Assembly (NCBI GenBank): GCA_963669155.1
Contig: OZ022595.1
Span: forward strand, 2,874,205 to 2,938,204
Origin: Arbacia lixula
Lineage: Eukaryota > Echinodermata > Echinoidea > Arbacioida > Arbaciidae
DNA: 64,000 nt
Reading direction: 5' to 3'
Part shown: piece by piece, positions 25,437 through 36,786 of the stretch
Numbering within the stretch: the first letter of the stretch is position 1
How the letters are laid out: each line of letters starts with the position of its first letter
Program-made: the position numbers and the translations under genes
The notes under the pieces: model-generated
The model's database searches: none
Seen by the model: only the letters and a program-made list of their open reading frames with translations
What the model was told of the DNA's origin: nothing

Positions 25437-25588
25437 CTTACCTCGTATGGAATGACAGATCACACTTGCATGACACAAATTTGAGAGTGAATGTGGGACT
25501 CTCTGATTGTCTTGCCTCTTATGGAAGGATATGAATGAAACAAATTTGATAATGAATGTAGGAATCTTTGATTGTCTTACCTCGTATG
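25437..25588 (-). repeat. Three-copy tandem duplication of a splice-donor region
   Basis: Read on the minus strand, the end of the receptor exon and its 5' splice site (TACGAG then GTAAGA) recur twice downstream: once as TAAGAG then GCAAGA (about 25511-25523) and once as TACGAG then GTAAGA (about 25437-25449). Units are about 65-75 bp and share TGAATGT and ACAAATTTGA blocks. The open frame runs through all three. Cutting at the three sites ends the exon in phases 0, 2 and 1. Confidence 0.75.
25579..25580 (-). other. 5' splice site of the receptor exon
   Basis: TACGAG followed by GTAAGA on the minus strand, a strong donor leaving the exon in phase 0 at the end of TM6. Confidence 0.75.
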
Positions 25589-26447
25589 GAATGATAGTGA
25601 TAACGGTGACCAACGTGATGCCAACCATTAACCGAGAGAACTCCGCCGATACTCCTCTGATCATGTCCACCTGTTTCATGTACTCATCCCTATTCCTAGG
25701 GCACACCAGGTCAATCCTTCTCCTCATCTGCCTCATGCAGCGCACCACGAAGACGTTACAGAACACCAGTATAGCCACGCTCGCTAGGCTCTCTACGAAG
25801 GTCAGGTAGTCGTAGGCGTTGGTCACTACCGACCTCCAGGCGATTGTCTCGTTACCGCGGGTGTAGCAGAAGGACGTGTCGGACGCGTTGCAGGGATACG
25901 ACTCGCTCTGGAGCTCGCCCGCGAGGTGGAAGCACGACATGACGACGGAGTAGACGATGAGGACGAGAATGGTGAGGAAGATGCGCTGGAGAGTGACGCT
26001 GTGGTCGTAGAAGAACGGTCGTAGAAGACTCAGGTAGCGTTCGACGCCCATTAAAACCACGACGCAACCCGAAAAGCGGAGACACACAGTACTGATGAAA
26101 GTCGTGTAGAAGTAGCTCGATGCGCCGCCCTGCCATGACCCGAACAGTATGGACACAGACCAGACGCTCTCCCCGAACAACAACCAGACTAAATCCGTGC
26201 TACATAAGACCAGGACCAAAATGTTCGGGATGTTGTAGCTGGTCGGTACATGTTCTTGCTTACGGCTGAACCAGATGAGGACCAAGGCCCCGGCGTTGGC
26301 GATAAATCCAATCACCATGGTGATGGTAGTTCTAAGCGTGTCCAAAACGGGGCTGCAGACCCGAAGCTCCTCACTGTAAAACGTCGGATGTAGCTCTGCA
26401 CCTGGTGGGTACAACGCCATAGCGAAACACACATGCCTATCCGCCAT
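25581..26447 (-). CDS. Class A GPCR, prostanoid-receptor-like, TM1-TM6 exon
   Basis: Seven-transmembrane receptor, one exon of 289 codons. The ATG at 26447 has A at -3 and G at +4; an upstream in-frame stop lies just beyond a TTG, so this is the first usable start. Residues: TM1 about 40-60 with Asn51 (GFIAN); TM2 about 72-94 with Asp85; TM3 about 112-135 ending Glu136-Arg137-Tyr138; then LLRPFFY; TM4 about 155-175; second outer loop 176-205 with Cys186, Cys194 and possible N-glycans at Asn187 and Asn199; TM5 about 212-236; TM6 about 272-289. Glu-Arg in place of Asp-Arg, PFFY after it, and an exon ending at the end of TM6 are features of vertebrate prostanoid receptors. No Cys stands 25 residues before Arg137, where the usual disulfide Cys lies. 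TM7 and the tail must be on a downstream exon not found here. The ligand is unknown. Confidence 0.82.
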
Positions 26448-28213
26448 CTTTAAGCGAAATCTAACTGATGTTTCCACCGGCAAAATCTAGCACAACATGG
26501 CTAATAATATTAAAATTCACTTTCTATGCTGCAGAATCATTACATGATATCCATTAGTGAAACACAGAAATATATGATTTGGCGTACAACGCTCCTTTCC
26601 TTGACGTATTCCTGATGATAGATCGGGAGCGAGGCACGATAATCAATCAATACGCAGCAGATTTCTTGGTTGATGAAAAATGGACCGATATTTGATTCCC
26701 CAGATCACAACATGCGTGCTTCTCTGCTCACCTCTGCCACAACAGAGCTTTAGTCCTTCAAAGAAGCTTGTGTGATTCGTCTTACCTATTCCTAATCAAT
26801 GAAATAACCCTCAAAATGCAACCTTGGACTTCTCTAGTTGTCTCATGTCATCAGTCGCATCACGTCCTCTAATTTTCTGCGCACCGCTCACATATTATAT
26901 CCATGATTGTGTGTGGCGTGCATACGCACTCTCTCCTTACACCTCTCTTGGTTTAAAAAGGAACGATGGGCCAGCTGATTATTCTGAGCAGATATTCTCC
27001 GTTATAGATCACCTCGGTGCGGCCGGTCCTTTAGCGACCTCGTTAGTGATGGTAGGTCCCACGCAAGTAATGTCCGAAATTTGTTTATCATTATCGATCA
27101 CAGCTTGATGCGTATCGTAACTTTCCGTCGTCTACGCGTGAGAGAAGACAAATATTTGCTCACATGCTGCCAGGCATGTGCTCACGACGACCACACTCAA
27201 GAAATCATACAACAAATTGACAGAAAACCACTCTAAATCGAATACCTTCAAGTGCTTATTCAAAAAAACGATGTACGGATTCTTTCCAATATCATATGTA
27301 TGTGTATCAAACTATGTAGCTCTCTTGAGTACGAGTCCATGTATGCAGGAACATCAGAACATGCACTCACTCATAATGATTAAATCCTGCTCCGGAATTC
27401 CTGGTCACTCCGTTGAAATATTGTAGCAGTTGAGAAGGAGGCTTCAGTCTAGTTTAAATTCCGTGGCTCCATGAAATTACGCGTATGAATATCGTTCCAA
27501 GTCCAAAATGCGCCTTGCTTCACGTTACGGAAAATCAATAATACAGCGTCTATGTCGAGGGGAAAGTCTTGTCCTCTTTTGATAAACGCGATGTGGATTG
27601 TTCACCCGTAAGTTTTCCCGCTCAATTGAACAGACAAGTCACTACGCTGCTCTCTCGATGTGAAGCTGGTTTCCTGAACGAGCGACGAGATACGCGCGTA
27701 TTTCTCCTACTGTAGAAACGGTTTCATCCCGGCGCATGCGCGTTGTGTCTCCCATCATTACGAAAGGGAAGCCTGCAAAGATGAATCGAAAAGAGGAAAA
27801 TTATAAGAGGAGAGAGGTCATTCAAGACATGTTTATCACTAAGCAGAGAAAATTCAAAACACGCTCAGTAAACGGCTCCAGGGGACTTAATTATGTATTC
27901 CTGAATCTCAGAACACGTGAATTTCCGGGCTTGTTTTTGTGCAAATTAGAGACATAACTTATAGCAGAAACAAATTGCGGATTGGAAGTCATCAGTGAAT
28001 CCCCGTGAGGTGGCGCCAGAAAATGACGAGAACTAGCTTCCCTGTTTTCATTTTTTTTTCTTCCCGGAATAGCTTTTACAATAAATGGCGTGGTTATCAT
28101 GGTTACAACTGTTGGGCCGAGTTGTTTACTATTCAATGAGAGAATAAGGGTAATGGATTTTGTGTGAATACATTTGCCCGTAATCACAACGGTGGTTAAA
28201 CGTAATACGTGTT
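26448..28213. other. Receptor upstream region, no exon recognised
   Basis: Probably 5' flank or 5' intron of the minus-strand receptor gene. Short open frames only. CpGs rise at about 27520-27740. Confidence 0.5.
27732..27741. promoter_or_regulatory. NRF1-type palindrome GCGCATGCGC
   Basis: A perfect match to the core of the NRF1 site. P3A2, the sea urchin relative, binds the same core. It lies about 1.3 kb upstream of the receptor start, in CpG-richer DNA; its link to that gene is a guess. Confidence 0.35.
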
Positions 28214-28387
28214 CTAAACCTGTACTAACGTTATGAGACGCCGAATAAAACGACAGGAAATATTATAATTGATTCAATATGAGTGATTTTGTCCTCGGAA
28301 TCACTGTGGTATATTGCGTTTGTCCGCGTATTACAGCGATTAATTGAAAATCACCTACTGTTGTGATTCTGTGAAGAAAATCAATGT
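28214..28387 (+). repeat. Dispersed repeat, copy interrupted by a minisatellite
   Basis: Matches 52905-53150 from CTAAACCTG onward and 29380-29510 in its second half: GATTTTGTCCTCGGAAT, then a GTATATTGCGTT-like block, then GAAAATCAATG. It stops exactly at ATCAATG, where the pyrimidine minisatellite begins. Confidence 0.65.
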
Positions 28388-29158
28388 CCACCTCCTCCTC
28401 CTCCTCCCCCTCTCCTTCACTCTTTTTCACTTCCTCCGTCCTGAGCATCTTCCTCTCGTCCACCTGCACCATTCACCTCCTCCACCCCTTCTCCTCTGAC
28501 CTCTTTCATCCCCTCCTTCATCCATTCCTTCCTTCGTATCTCCCTCTCGTTCACTCCCACCATCCACCTCCTCCTTTTCTCCTCCACCCTCTCCCACCTC
28601 CTCCATCCAGATCACCTTCATCTCGTCCACCTCCACTATCCAGCTCCCCCTCCCCTCTTCTCTTCCACCCTCTCCCACCTCCTCCATCCAGATCACCTTC
28701 ATCTCGTCCACCTCCACTATCCAGCTCCCCCTCCCCTCTTCTCTTCCACCCTCCCCCACCTCCTCCATCCAGATCACCTTCATCTCGTCCACCTCCACTA
28801 TCCAGCTCCCCCTCCCCTCTTCTCTTCCACCCACTCCCACCTCCTCCTCCTCCTCCTTGATTATCTTTCTCTTGTCCACCTCCACTATCCACCTCCTCCT
28901 CTTCTCCTCCACCTCCTCCAACCTCCATCCTGATCATCTCCCCCTGGTCCACCCCCACCATCAAACTCCCCCTCCCCTTCTCTTTCACCCTCTTCTACCT
29001 CCTCCTCCTTGAACTTCTTTCTCTCGTCCACCTCCACTCTCCACCTCTTCCTCCCCTTCTCCTCCACCTTCTTCCACCTCCTCCTCCTTGATCACTTTTC
29101 TCTCGTCCACCTCCACTATCCAGCTCCTCCCTTTCTCCTTCTCCCTCTTTCACATCTT
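28388..29158. repeat. Pyrimidine-rich minisatellite, 81-bp core unit
   Basis: At least three near-identical 81-bp units start at 28595, 28676 and 28757; diverged units extend to about 29158. Because 81 is a multiple of three, the minus strand stays open and encodes a 27-residue repeat containing WIVEVDEMKVIW, but its acidic Gly/Glu composition comes from CTCCTC repeats. I do not call it a gene. Confidence 0.85.
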
Positions 29159-29379
29159 TATTGTTGTGCATAATATTTCTGCCGTGTACCCATACCCTAC
29201 TAGAACGACCAATACAAATTAAGGCGCTAACCAACCCGTTACCATGGTTACGTAATGACTCACGCCAAATGAAAACGCAGGTAATATTTACTTCTCCTCG
29301 AAACCAGGAGGAATTTTATATGTCTCATAAACGTGTAAAAAATGAAAGAAAAAAAGTTATTTTTGCCTCCTAGAACTTC

Positions 29380-29600
29380 TTATAAAATTATTGATTCAAT
29401 ATCATTAATTTTGTGTTCGGAATCACTATGCTATATTGCGTTCGTCCGTATAATAATCACAGCGAATAATTCATATCAACCACTGTTGTGATTCGTTTTT
29501 AAAAATCAATGAATTTGCAATAGCACCAGATGTTTATTTTGCGCTCCAGAAAGTTAGTCTACGTTTACGTATAGTCTAAGTTAAACCCCCGGCCCGTTCC
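29380..29600 (+). repeat. Dispersed repeat, second copy
   Basis: Shares the ATTGATTCAATAT, CGGAATCACT and CACTGTTGTGATTC blocks with 28270-28387, and continues past ATCAATG into TTTTGCGCTCC and GTTAGTCTACGTTTA, as does the copy at 52900-53155. Confidence 0.65.
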
Positions 29601-30345
29601 ATTTGTTACCGGTAAAAGCAATGCCAGCGTCTTATTTCATATATTTGCACTAGTATCATTGCCATATTAGACATACATGACTTTTTGTATCATGCATTTT
29701 CTCCGGGAACAGATAAAGGTAATTAAAACAAAGATGAAATTATATATGACATTGCTGGAATTGAAGTCGTATGACATCAAAGTTTACAATAACAATAAAC
29801 AAAATGATCGCAGCGACCAGAAATTCTTATAGAATTATGCATATATTGTTTTGTATACAATGATTTAACGCGATTGCAAATCGTAATTAAGGAAAGGGTG
29901 CATCATAACACGACAGAGAGCGCTTTAGAGGTCAGCACGTTGGTTTGTTTACAATGATGTTGTTTTCCTTCCAGAATTTGATTTAAATCATTTCTTGCTT
30001 TGCACTGAGTTCATATATGATGTTTACTCTCAGATTAACATGACGAATTCACCCAATTTGATAATCTTGTCCTAACTTCCTTTTTTCATAACTTGTAATA
30101 CTTTTTCCTCTTTATAATTTAATGTTCACTTGTCGACTACCGTAGCTTGAAAGGAGACGAAGAGTTGCTGTTATTGTTGGACTTTTGTTGTCGTATATTT
30201 CTAACTCTTATTCTTCCATTCTCCTCTTTAATCTTCCATTCCATTTTGAGTATTCGGTTTTCTTCTCATCCTTTTTAATCTTTGCCTCCCATTCCTTCTC
30301 CTTTCCAAACCGTATTTTGTCTCAATTCTTATGCCTCATTTTATA
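29601..30345. other. Non-coding stretch
   Basis: No exon or repeat partner seen. Confidence 0.5.
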
Positions 30346-30347
30346 TA

Positions 30348-30801
30348 GAGTACCGAAGTGTAACGTCATGTGAGCATATAATCAAGATAGCTGGTTCTAA
30401 ACTATGCAGGTAGAGCAATGAGCAGTAATCATCACAGTGGCGATTCTAATAGACCGTTTTCGTAATGTATTCACAACTTTTCCCCTAACTGCGTAGTAAC
30501 GCGTTATTTCTTTCACCTGCATCTAGTCATTCAGATTCAATGGGTGGAATTCACTTTGAACCTATTAGTTGTTGTTACTTAGACAAACCTTGGACAAGCT
30601 TTGGGGTTCCCATTAGCAACTTATTGTTTGAACGACCTGAATAAAATTTGCATACATAACGAAGATGGTATATTGGGAGTGCCCGACACTCGCTCGCTAC
30701 ACAATACCGGACAGGTAAAACTTCTCACTGGAGTGAGAAGTTGTCTAGTTGTCTAACTAGTTATAACTAGTTGTCTTGACAACATGCCCACTTCGGTACT
30801 C
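30348..30801. mobile_element. TA-flanked TIR element with nested MITE
   Basis: Ends GAGTACCGAAGTG and CACTTCGGTACTC, with TA on both sides (30346-30347 and 30802-30803). It contains a nested MITE (30452-30672). Just inside the right end are two palindromes: ACTTCTCACT, GG, AGTGAGAAGT (30719-30740) and an 18-bp perfect one, AACTAGTTATAACTAGTT. Confidence 0.7.
30452..30672 (+). mobile_element. Dispersed TA-type MITE, nested copy
   Basis: Begins GACCGTTTTCGTAATGTATT and ends near CATAACGAAGATGGTA, with TA flanks. It matches 12322-12525 and the 61.2-62.6 kb copies through blocks such as TCAGATTCAATGG and GACAAGCTTTG. About 220 bp, no coding capacity. Confidence 0.65.
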
Positions 30802-30819
30802 TATTCTCCCTACATGGAA

Positions 30820-31547
30820 CCAGGGATGTGTTATGGAAGGATATGAATCAACTTTCTTTCTTTGAACCCATGTGCCAAGCCGCTGAAAAGTTATGGTGTT
30901 CTCAACAGGTGCTGTTCAGGTGTTTGAACAATTATGAACATGATTGTGTGGCAACGGCTTCTAAGAGAGAACAAAAGAAATGTACAGTCTCATTTCGCTT
31001 GTCCCGTTCTGTTAATGGCATTAATACTCCCATGATCACAACAGGTATCAGCAAACACAAATAAACAAGTTTTTCAAGTAAAATATCTCTGCTCCACGCA
31101 AACCCACACAAACGCCGTTAATGATAATACACAGCTTAATATATCATTTTGAGAGTGGTTGAATCCCCCAAATGCACAAAATGTCGGAAAGTGAAGAAAT
31201 TGGTCAATTTTGTAAGTAATACAAATAGCTTATATATCCGATTTTTAATGATTCCTTAATACTTTTCGAAACAAAAGCAGAGTATTAGGATCTGTCATTA
31301 TCTGCCGTTAACTTCCTTATAGTTTGCAAACGAATTTGTCAAAAACAAAACGTCTACAGACAAATGAGAAATTAAAGACATTTCTTTTCAAGTTGACATC
31401 AGCTAAATGTCGGCTCGGCACATGGAACATCAAAGCATTGTCATGATTATGGAATTCTTTTGACATTCATGAGCATGCTTTAGAACCCATACAGATGTTT
31501 GAATGTATTATGCTCGAGTTTCTACTCCTTCCATAACACTTCCCTGG
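30820..31547 (+). mobile_element. hAT-like non-autonomous TIR element, copy 2
   Basis: Ends CCAGGGATGTGTTATGGAAG and CTTCCATAACACTTCCCTGG are inverted. It is collinear with the reverse complement of 2041-2715. No matching 8-bp target duplication was seen at this copy, and no transposase frame. Confidence 0.6.
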
Positions 31548-33084
31548 TTATACCATGGACCTATCATGGATGGACTGCGCTCAGATAGACTTTCTTTGAT
31601 CTATAATGACCGCCCCCTCATAAAAATTCAAGACATTCAGGTGTTTCAAACAATACGCTGTATTTCTAATTAGGCAGTGCCTTCCTCTGAATAACAAAAC
31701 AAAATCTGGTTTGAGAAATATGTAACCAGTTCAGCCTTCGCTGGGAGTTCATAGCTGATCTTAATACACACACTGGAAATTAGATTGGGGATGAGCGAAG
31801 GGAAATTCTGATAAAATTGTAGAAATAATTTTGTTCGTAACTTTTCGGACATCTCCGCACATGAAATCGAGGTTGTTTCCATGGAAGGTGAAACAATCAA
31901 TAAACGATTTACAAGATATTTGTAAGGAAATATGATTGCCCAAAGTGCGATATGGAGGCATTTCTCTAACATGTTTTCAACAGTATTCTCGATTTATCAA
32001 AAACAAACGAAGCAACAATGTAATCTCAAATTCACAGAATCGTATCATTGTACGATGTTCTACTGCTGCACATGCACTTCCGTACATGTAGTGGTTCTGA
32101 AATCGTCTGCGCATACAAAATATATATTCCTCTAAATACATCCAAAATTTGTCATGCTTGTTTGGCGGCGGATCTCCCTCGATCAAAGAGCCAAACGCGT
32201 AAAATATTCCATTGTGATATCAATACACGCGACTGCTCTAGGAACAAATTACACTTCGTGTTGACTCCATTCCTTACACCTCTCTGGTTATACACACAAA
32301 AGCCATACAATAACAGTTTAACTGATCTACAAAGGGTTACGTCATACATTCAAGTAATCTGAGCAATTAGCTCTCTCTTCTTAATAAACGGCACCTCCAG
32401 GCGTAACCCTTTCAATGACCATACCAATGCCAGTCAATGCTAGTCGTGCGATACCAGAAGGCAATACTGGTATAGATAGAGTTAAATCAATGGAAGTACT
32501 CGATGTGAGCAACTGACATGACTGAGACTCCAGCGAGGATATGAAACGCCATTTCCCTGTTACATCCAACATCACTTTGAAGGATCTGCTGTCCATTCTC
32601 AACATTCCACGCAACATAGCATCTTTAATATTTCTCCGCTGTTCACTATGATTGTGCTTGTCCCAGATCTTATTCTTCGTGCATGTGGCGTCGCTGAAGC
32701 ATGTTCATTAAGATAATTGGGTTCCTTATTGTGAAGACGCCGGGTAACGACGGCGTACGTGGATTTGTTCACGAACTACAGGGCCGTCATTGCGATAGAT
32801 ATGCTCCAAGTGTCACGTGGTATGCTTGCTACTTGGTCTAATTCGGATTTCGACTCGGCTTCAATAGAGAGATCAATTGCTTCAATAGTAAACACTTCAG
32901 ACTCAGGATAAGGATTATGATTATGGTTAAGCTGTGGAGGAGTGAGGTTGCGGCTGGATTAGCGTCGGGCTTAAGTTAAATGTCAGGGTTTGTCTCAAAG
33001 TTAGTATTCTAATTGATGAGGTTGTCTCTATTGTTGACAACACCAGTTGCCATAACAGACTAACTCGTACTGTCCCACTGTGTG
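31548..33084. other. Non-coding stretch
   Basis: Several short open frames, none recognisable; no clear repeat partner. Confidence 0.5.
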
Positions 33085-33086
33085 TA

Positions 33087-34142
33087 CACTAAGCCTGAGT
33101 CATATCGATTTTTTCAGAAACCGGTGTTCGATGGCTTTGCGCCGATCGAACATCGATGCATCGACGGCACATTAACAAATTGTGTACAACGGATAGCGGA
33201 GTGCGAACGCCAGCGGTCGTGTACATTTTGCGTATTACATGACGTCATTCAGCCACTGCCAAGAGCCAATTTATGAATGAAAATATAGTAAGCATGCGCA
33301 GTGCAATCCTTCCATTTCCCCACACAGTATTCCACCAAAATAAGTGTGCAATTCTCTATCACCTCGTATCAAAATCGACCTAGAATTTCACTTTCCTTTA
33401 TTTTATATGAGTTATGAAAGGTATTTTCGGAGAATCTATTTTCTCACCGATATCGCACATGTAAGCGAATTTCAATAACTTCTTGCTTTTCCGTCAAAAT
33501 CTTAAGAATTAGCGTCAATATGGCATCGTGTAAGTTGTAACGTGTAACGTGCACAAAGTCAACTGGCTTCCGGGTTTCGGACAACGTGACCAGATATCGT
33601 TATCGCTATCGATTAGCGACCACGTGGTCATGACATGATCTACGCGATGCACCAATCAGCGGTCTCCGAATCGCTCTACGAAGACGCTCTACCAGTCTGT
33701 TGGCAGCGTGTATGCAAATGAGCCTTAATGAGCGAACTTACGCACAATCGCCACTGTGCTGTTTCCGGGTTTTCACAACACACGATGCTATCCGTTGTAC
33801 ACAGTCTACAGACAAGTGTTCGTTGTGGCATTGCGCGGTATATAGTAGTGAACGAAAAGAAGCCAAGTATGTAGTAGCTGCTTGATCATCGAGCGACCAG
33901 TTCGTTCTCTTGATGTGCTACCTTCAAAACTCACAAAAGAGAGTAGGAACCAAGTAAGCAAATTAAACTAATTAAAAAATATTAAGATAAATTGTGTATA
34001 ACAGGACTATCAAACAAAAGATTTTGTGCTTTCTAGTCAATTTGGTAATTTCGTCGATGCATCGAATTCATCAAAACGAAATCGGAGTTCGACTTCTTCG
34101 ATCGAACACCGGCTTAATAATCGATTCGACTCAGGCCTAGTG
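33087..34142. mobile_element. CACTA-type non-autonomous element
   Basis: 1056 bp. The left end CACTAAGCCTGAGTC and right end GACTCAGGCCTAGTG are inverted, followed inward by ATCGATT blocks, GGTGTTCGAT, and CGATGCATCGA motifs at both ends. TA lies on both sides. Ends starting CACTA are typical of EnSpm/CACTA elements. No transposase. Confidence 0.65.
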
Positions 34143-34286
34143 TACACGTATCACATGCGTATTTCATTCAGCATAAACAGGGTTAATGAATCGTATGTGC
34201 ATGATAAGTGGTAAAATGGTGAGTTTTTAATTTATTTCAAGTCTTGGTTATGCAGGATGGCCTCTTCAGTGATATAACATATCACA

Positions 34287-36786
34287 TGGTGAAAAGTTCC
34301 ATGGCGGCGATTTTTCAAAATGGCCGCCATTAATCTGATATTTCCCTATATCTCTGTTTCTAAATAACATAGAACTTTGATTTTAAGTGCTAAACATACA
34401 TTTCAGTGACAAGGAATCAAATAAAATACATTTTAGCATGCTGAACCTGGCACAAAATGCCGAAATGGCAGCCATTTTCCAAGATGGCCGCCGTAAACAG
34501 ATATTTTCCTATATCTCCGCTTCTAAGTGGCATGGAGATTTGATGTGAGGTGCTAAACATACTTTTCAGTGACAAGGAATCAAATGAAGCACATCTTGGT
34601 ACGCTAAACATGGCGACAAAGCCAAAATGGCAGCCACTTTTAAAAAAATAAAGTCCTTTTACGCCTTTTGGACCCCTTGCGCGCGCCAATGCTCAGCGGC
34701 GCACGCACAGTCGCACAAGTGCAGCCGCGGCCGGCCACTGCATGCCTACTGAGCACTGCACTGCATTTTTTTGACAGCAAACTTTATGTGGACATGACCT
34801 TGCCAAAAATCATACTGTTGCTGCCATAAATGTCTCCTAGATATATTCCTTAAATTTGATAGCCCACTTAGCCTGACCAGGGCGCTGTGTGCATGCATGC
34901 AGTATTCAACCAGAACCAGAACTAGATCTACATTAGATCTAGACCGATAATAAGTGTTTAACCTCGTTCGCTATAGGTGCGCGTTGCAGTGCATTACATG
35001 CTGTGCGTGCCGGCGCGGTCGGCCCGGGTCCGGCTGCGCCATGCACGGTGTATATGCGTATTAGGTACAGTACGCGCCCGCCCCGAAAATGACAACTTTT
35101 ACCATTGGCTTGTGGTCTGACACATGTTTATTTAAAGCTATAACGCGAACGCAAAGTTTGACCAATGAACATCATTCTTACATCATCGTAAAGCTGAAAA
35201 AAAAAACCCTGCACAACGACTAATATGGGAACTAAGCTGTAAGACAACATAAAGCGAAATTGGATCGAGTGGGAAATCGTTTGTGGTGACATAAAGTGAG
35301 ATTTTACGTTGAGTTTCATCCTATTTTTTATATGAAAGGGATGTTTTTTACCCCAAAACGTGAATGTAATTAACATCTTTGCAAAAATTTCAATCATTTC
35401 ATGGAAATAATAAGATATCATCAGCATTATATCATTGGAACTAGCGATACAAATGGGAACTTTTTTCAGGAATGCCAAAATTTTAACAAAACATGACATT
35501 TTCCAATGGTATTTCCATAGAGTAGACACGCGCGGAAAGCACGCGCAGTTAGTGTCCCATAGGATTCGATATGAGATATTTTCCGATATCTCGATCCGCT
35601 TCTAAGTGGCATAGAAATTTGATGAGAAGTGCTAAACATACTTTATCAGTGACGAGGGATAGAAAAAATACATTTCAGTATGCTAAACCTGGCACAAAGT
35701 GCCGAAATGGCAGCCATTTTCCAAACTGGCTGCCGTAAACAGATATTTTCCTATATCTCCGCTTCTAAGTGGCAAGGAAATTTGATGTGAAGTGCTCAAC
35801 ATACTTTTTCAGCGATACGGAATGAAATGAAACACATTTCAGGATGCTAAGCCCCGTCACAGAGTCAAAATGGCAGTCATTTTTAAAAATGGCCGCCATA
35901 AACAGATATTTTCCTATATCTTCGCTTCTAAGGGGCATGGAGATTTGATATGAAGTGCAAGACATACTTTTTTATGGGGCCAGGAATCCAATTAAATACA
36001 TTTCAATAAGCTAAACCTGATTCATTCATTGAAATACATTTCAATAAGCTAAATCTGACTAATAAGCCCAAAAGGCAGCCAAATCCAGATGTCATCGTAA
36101 TTGTGACAACTGAGATTTGCTGCCAGATTGCTTTAGAGGTACATGTACTCTATGTTGGTAAGTATAAAAGTGGTTTCATGCGGTAGTAGTAGACGTAGTA
36201 GACTGGCCCACAGCTGAATGTTACAAGAAGTTACAGGTAACAGGCATGCATTCATTCAAAGGTAGTAATAATGTAATATTATTAGCGTCTGCAAACCAAA
36301 GTAGTTGCAGTCCAGAAGATTCTATGTTTGCCCAATTGTATGTGGGTCTGACGGTGACCTGTTGTTAGCACTTCGATTCGATGGTATAAATCATAATTGT
36401 AACTACAATGCGGGTCAATCCACGTCAAATCAACTAATTATTAGACAATTTATAACCCGACCCCCCTCAACCTTTTTATGGAATTCATTTGATTCCTTGT
36501 CACTGAAAAAGTATGTTTAGCACTTCACATTAAATCTCCATTCCACTTAGAAGCGGAAATATAGGAAAATATGGGTTTATGGCGGCCATTTTGAAAAATG
36601 GCTGCCATTTCGGCATTCTGTGCCAGGTTCAGAATACCAAATGTGTTTTATTTGATTCCTCGTTCCTGAAAATGTATGTTCAGCACTTAAAATAAAAGTT
36701 CTGTGTTATTTAGAAACAGAGTTATAGGGAAATATCAGATTTATGGCGGCCATTTTGAAAAATTTCCGCCAAGGATCTTTCCACCA
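34287..36786. mobile_element. 2.5-kb foldback element with ~163-bp subrepeats
   Basis: Inverted ends: left TGGTGAAAAGTTCCATGGCG; right, reverse-complemented, TGGTGGAAAGATCCTTGGCG. Each then runs into AAAATGGCCGCCAT. A subrepeat of about 163 bp, marked by CTATATCTCCGCTTCTAAG and an ATGGCAGCCATTTT-type block, occurs at about 34346, 34509, 35587, 35751 and 35913 in one orientation, and twice inverted at about 36530-36730. The middle (34680-35560) is GC-rich then AT-rich and lacks a transposase. Confidence 0.65.

Noticed and set aside
26445-26483. Twelve extra N-terminal residues for the receptor
   Set aside because: They would require starting at TTG (26483); the ATG at 26447 has a good context.
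28427-28921. 164-residue Gly/Glu-rich protein with a 27-residue repeat
   Set aside because: The frame is kept open by the 81-bp minisatellite period and pyrimidine bias; no promoter or splice context was seen.
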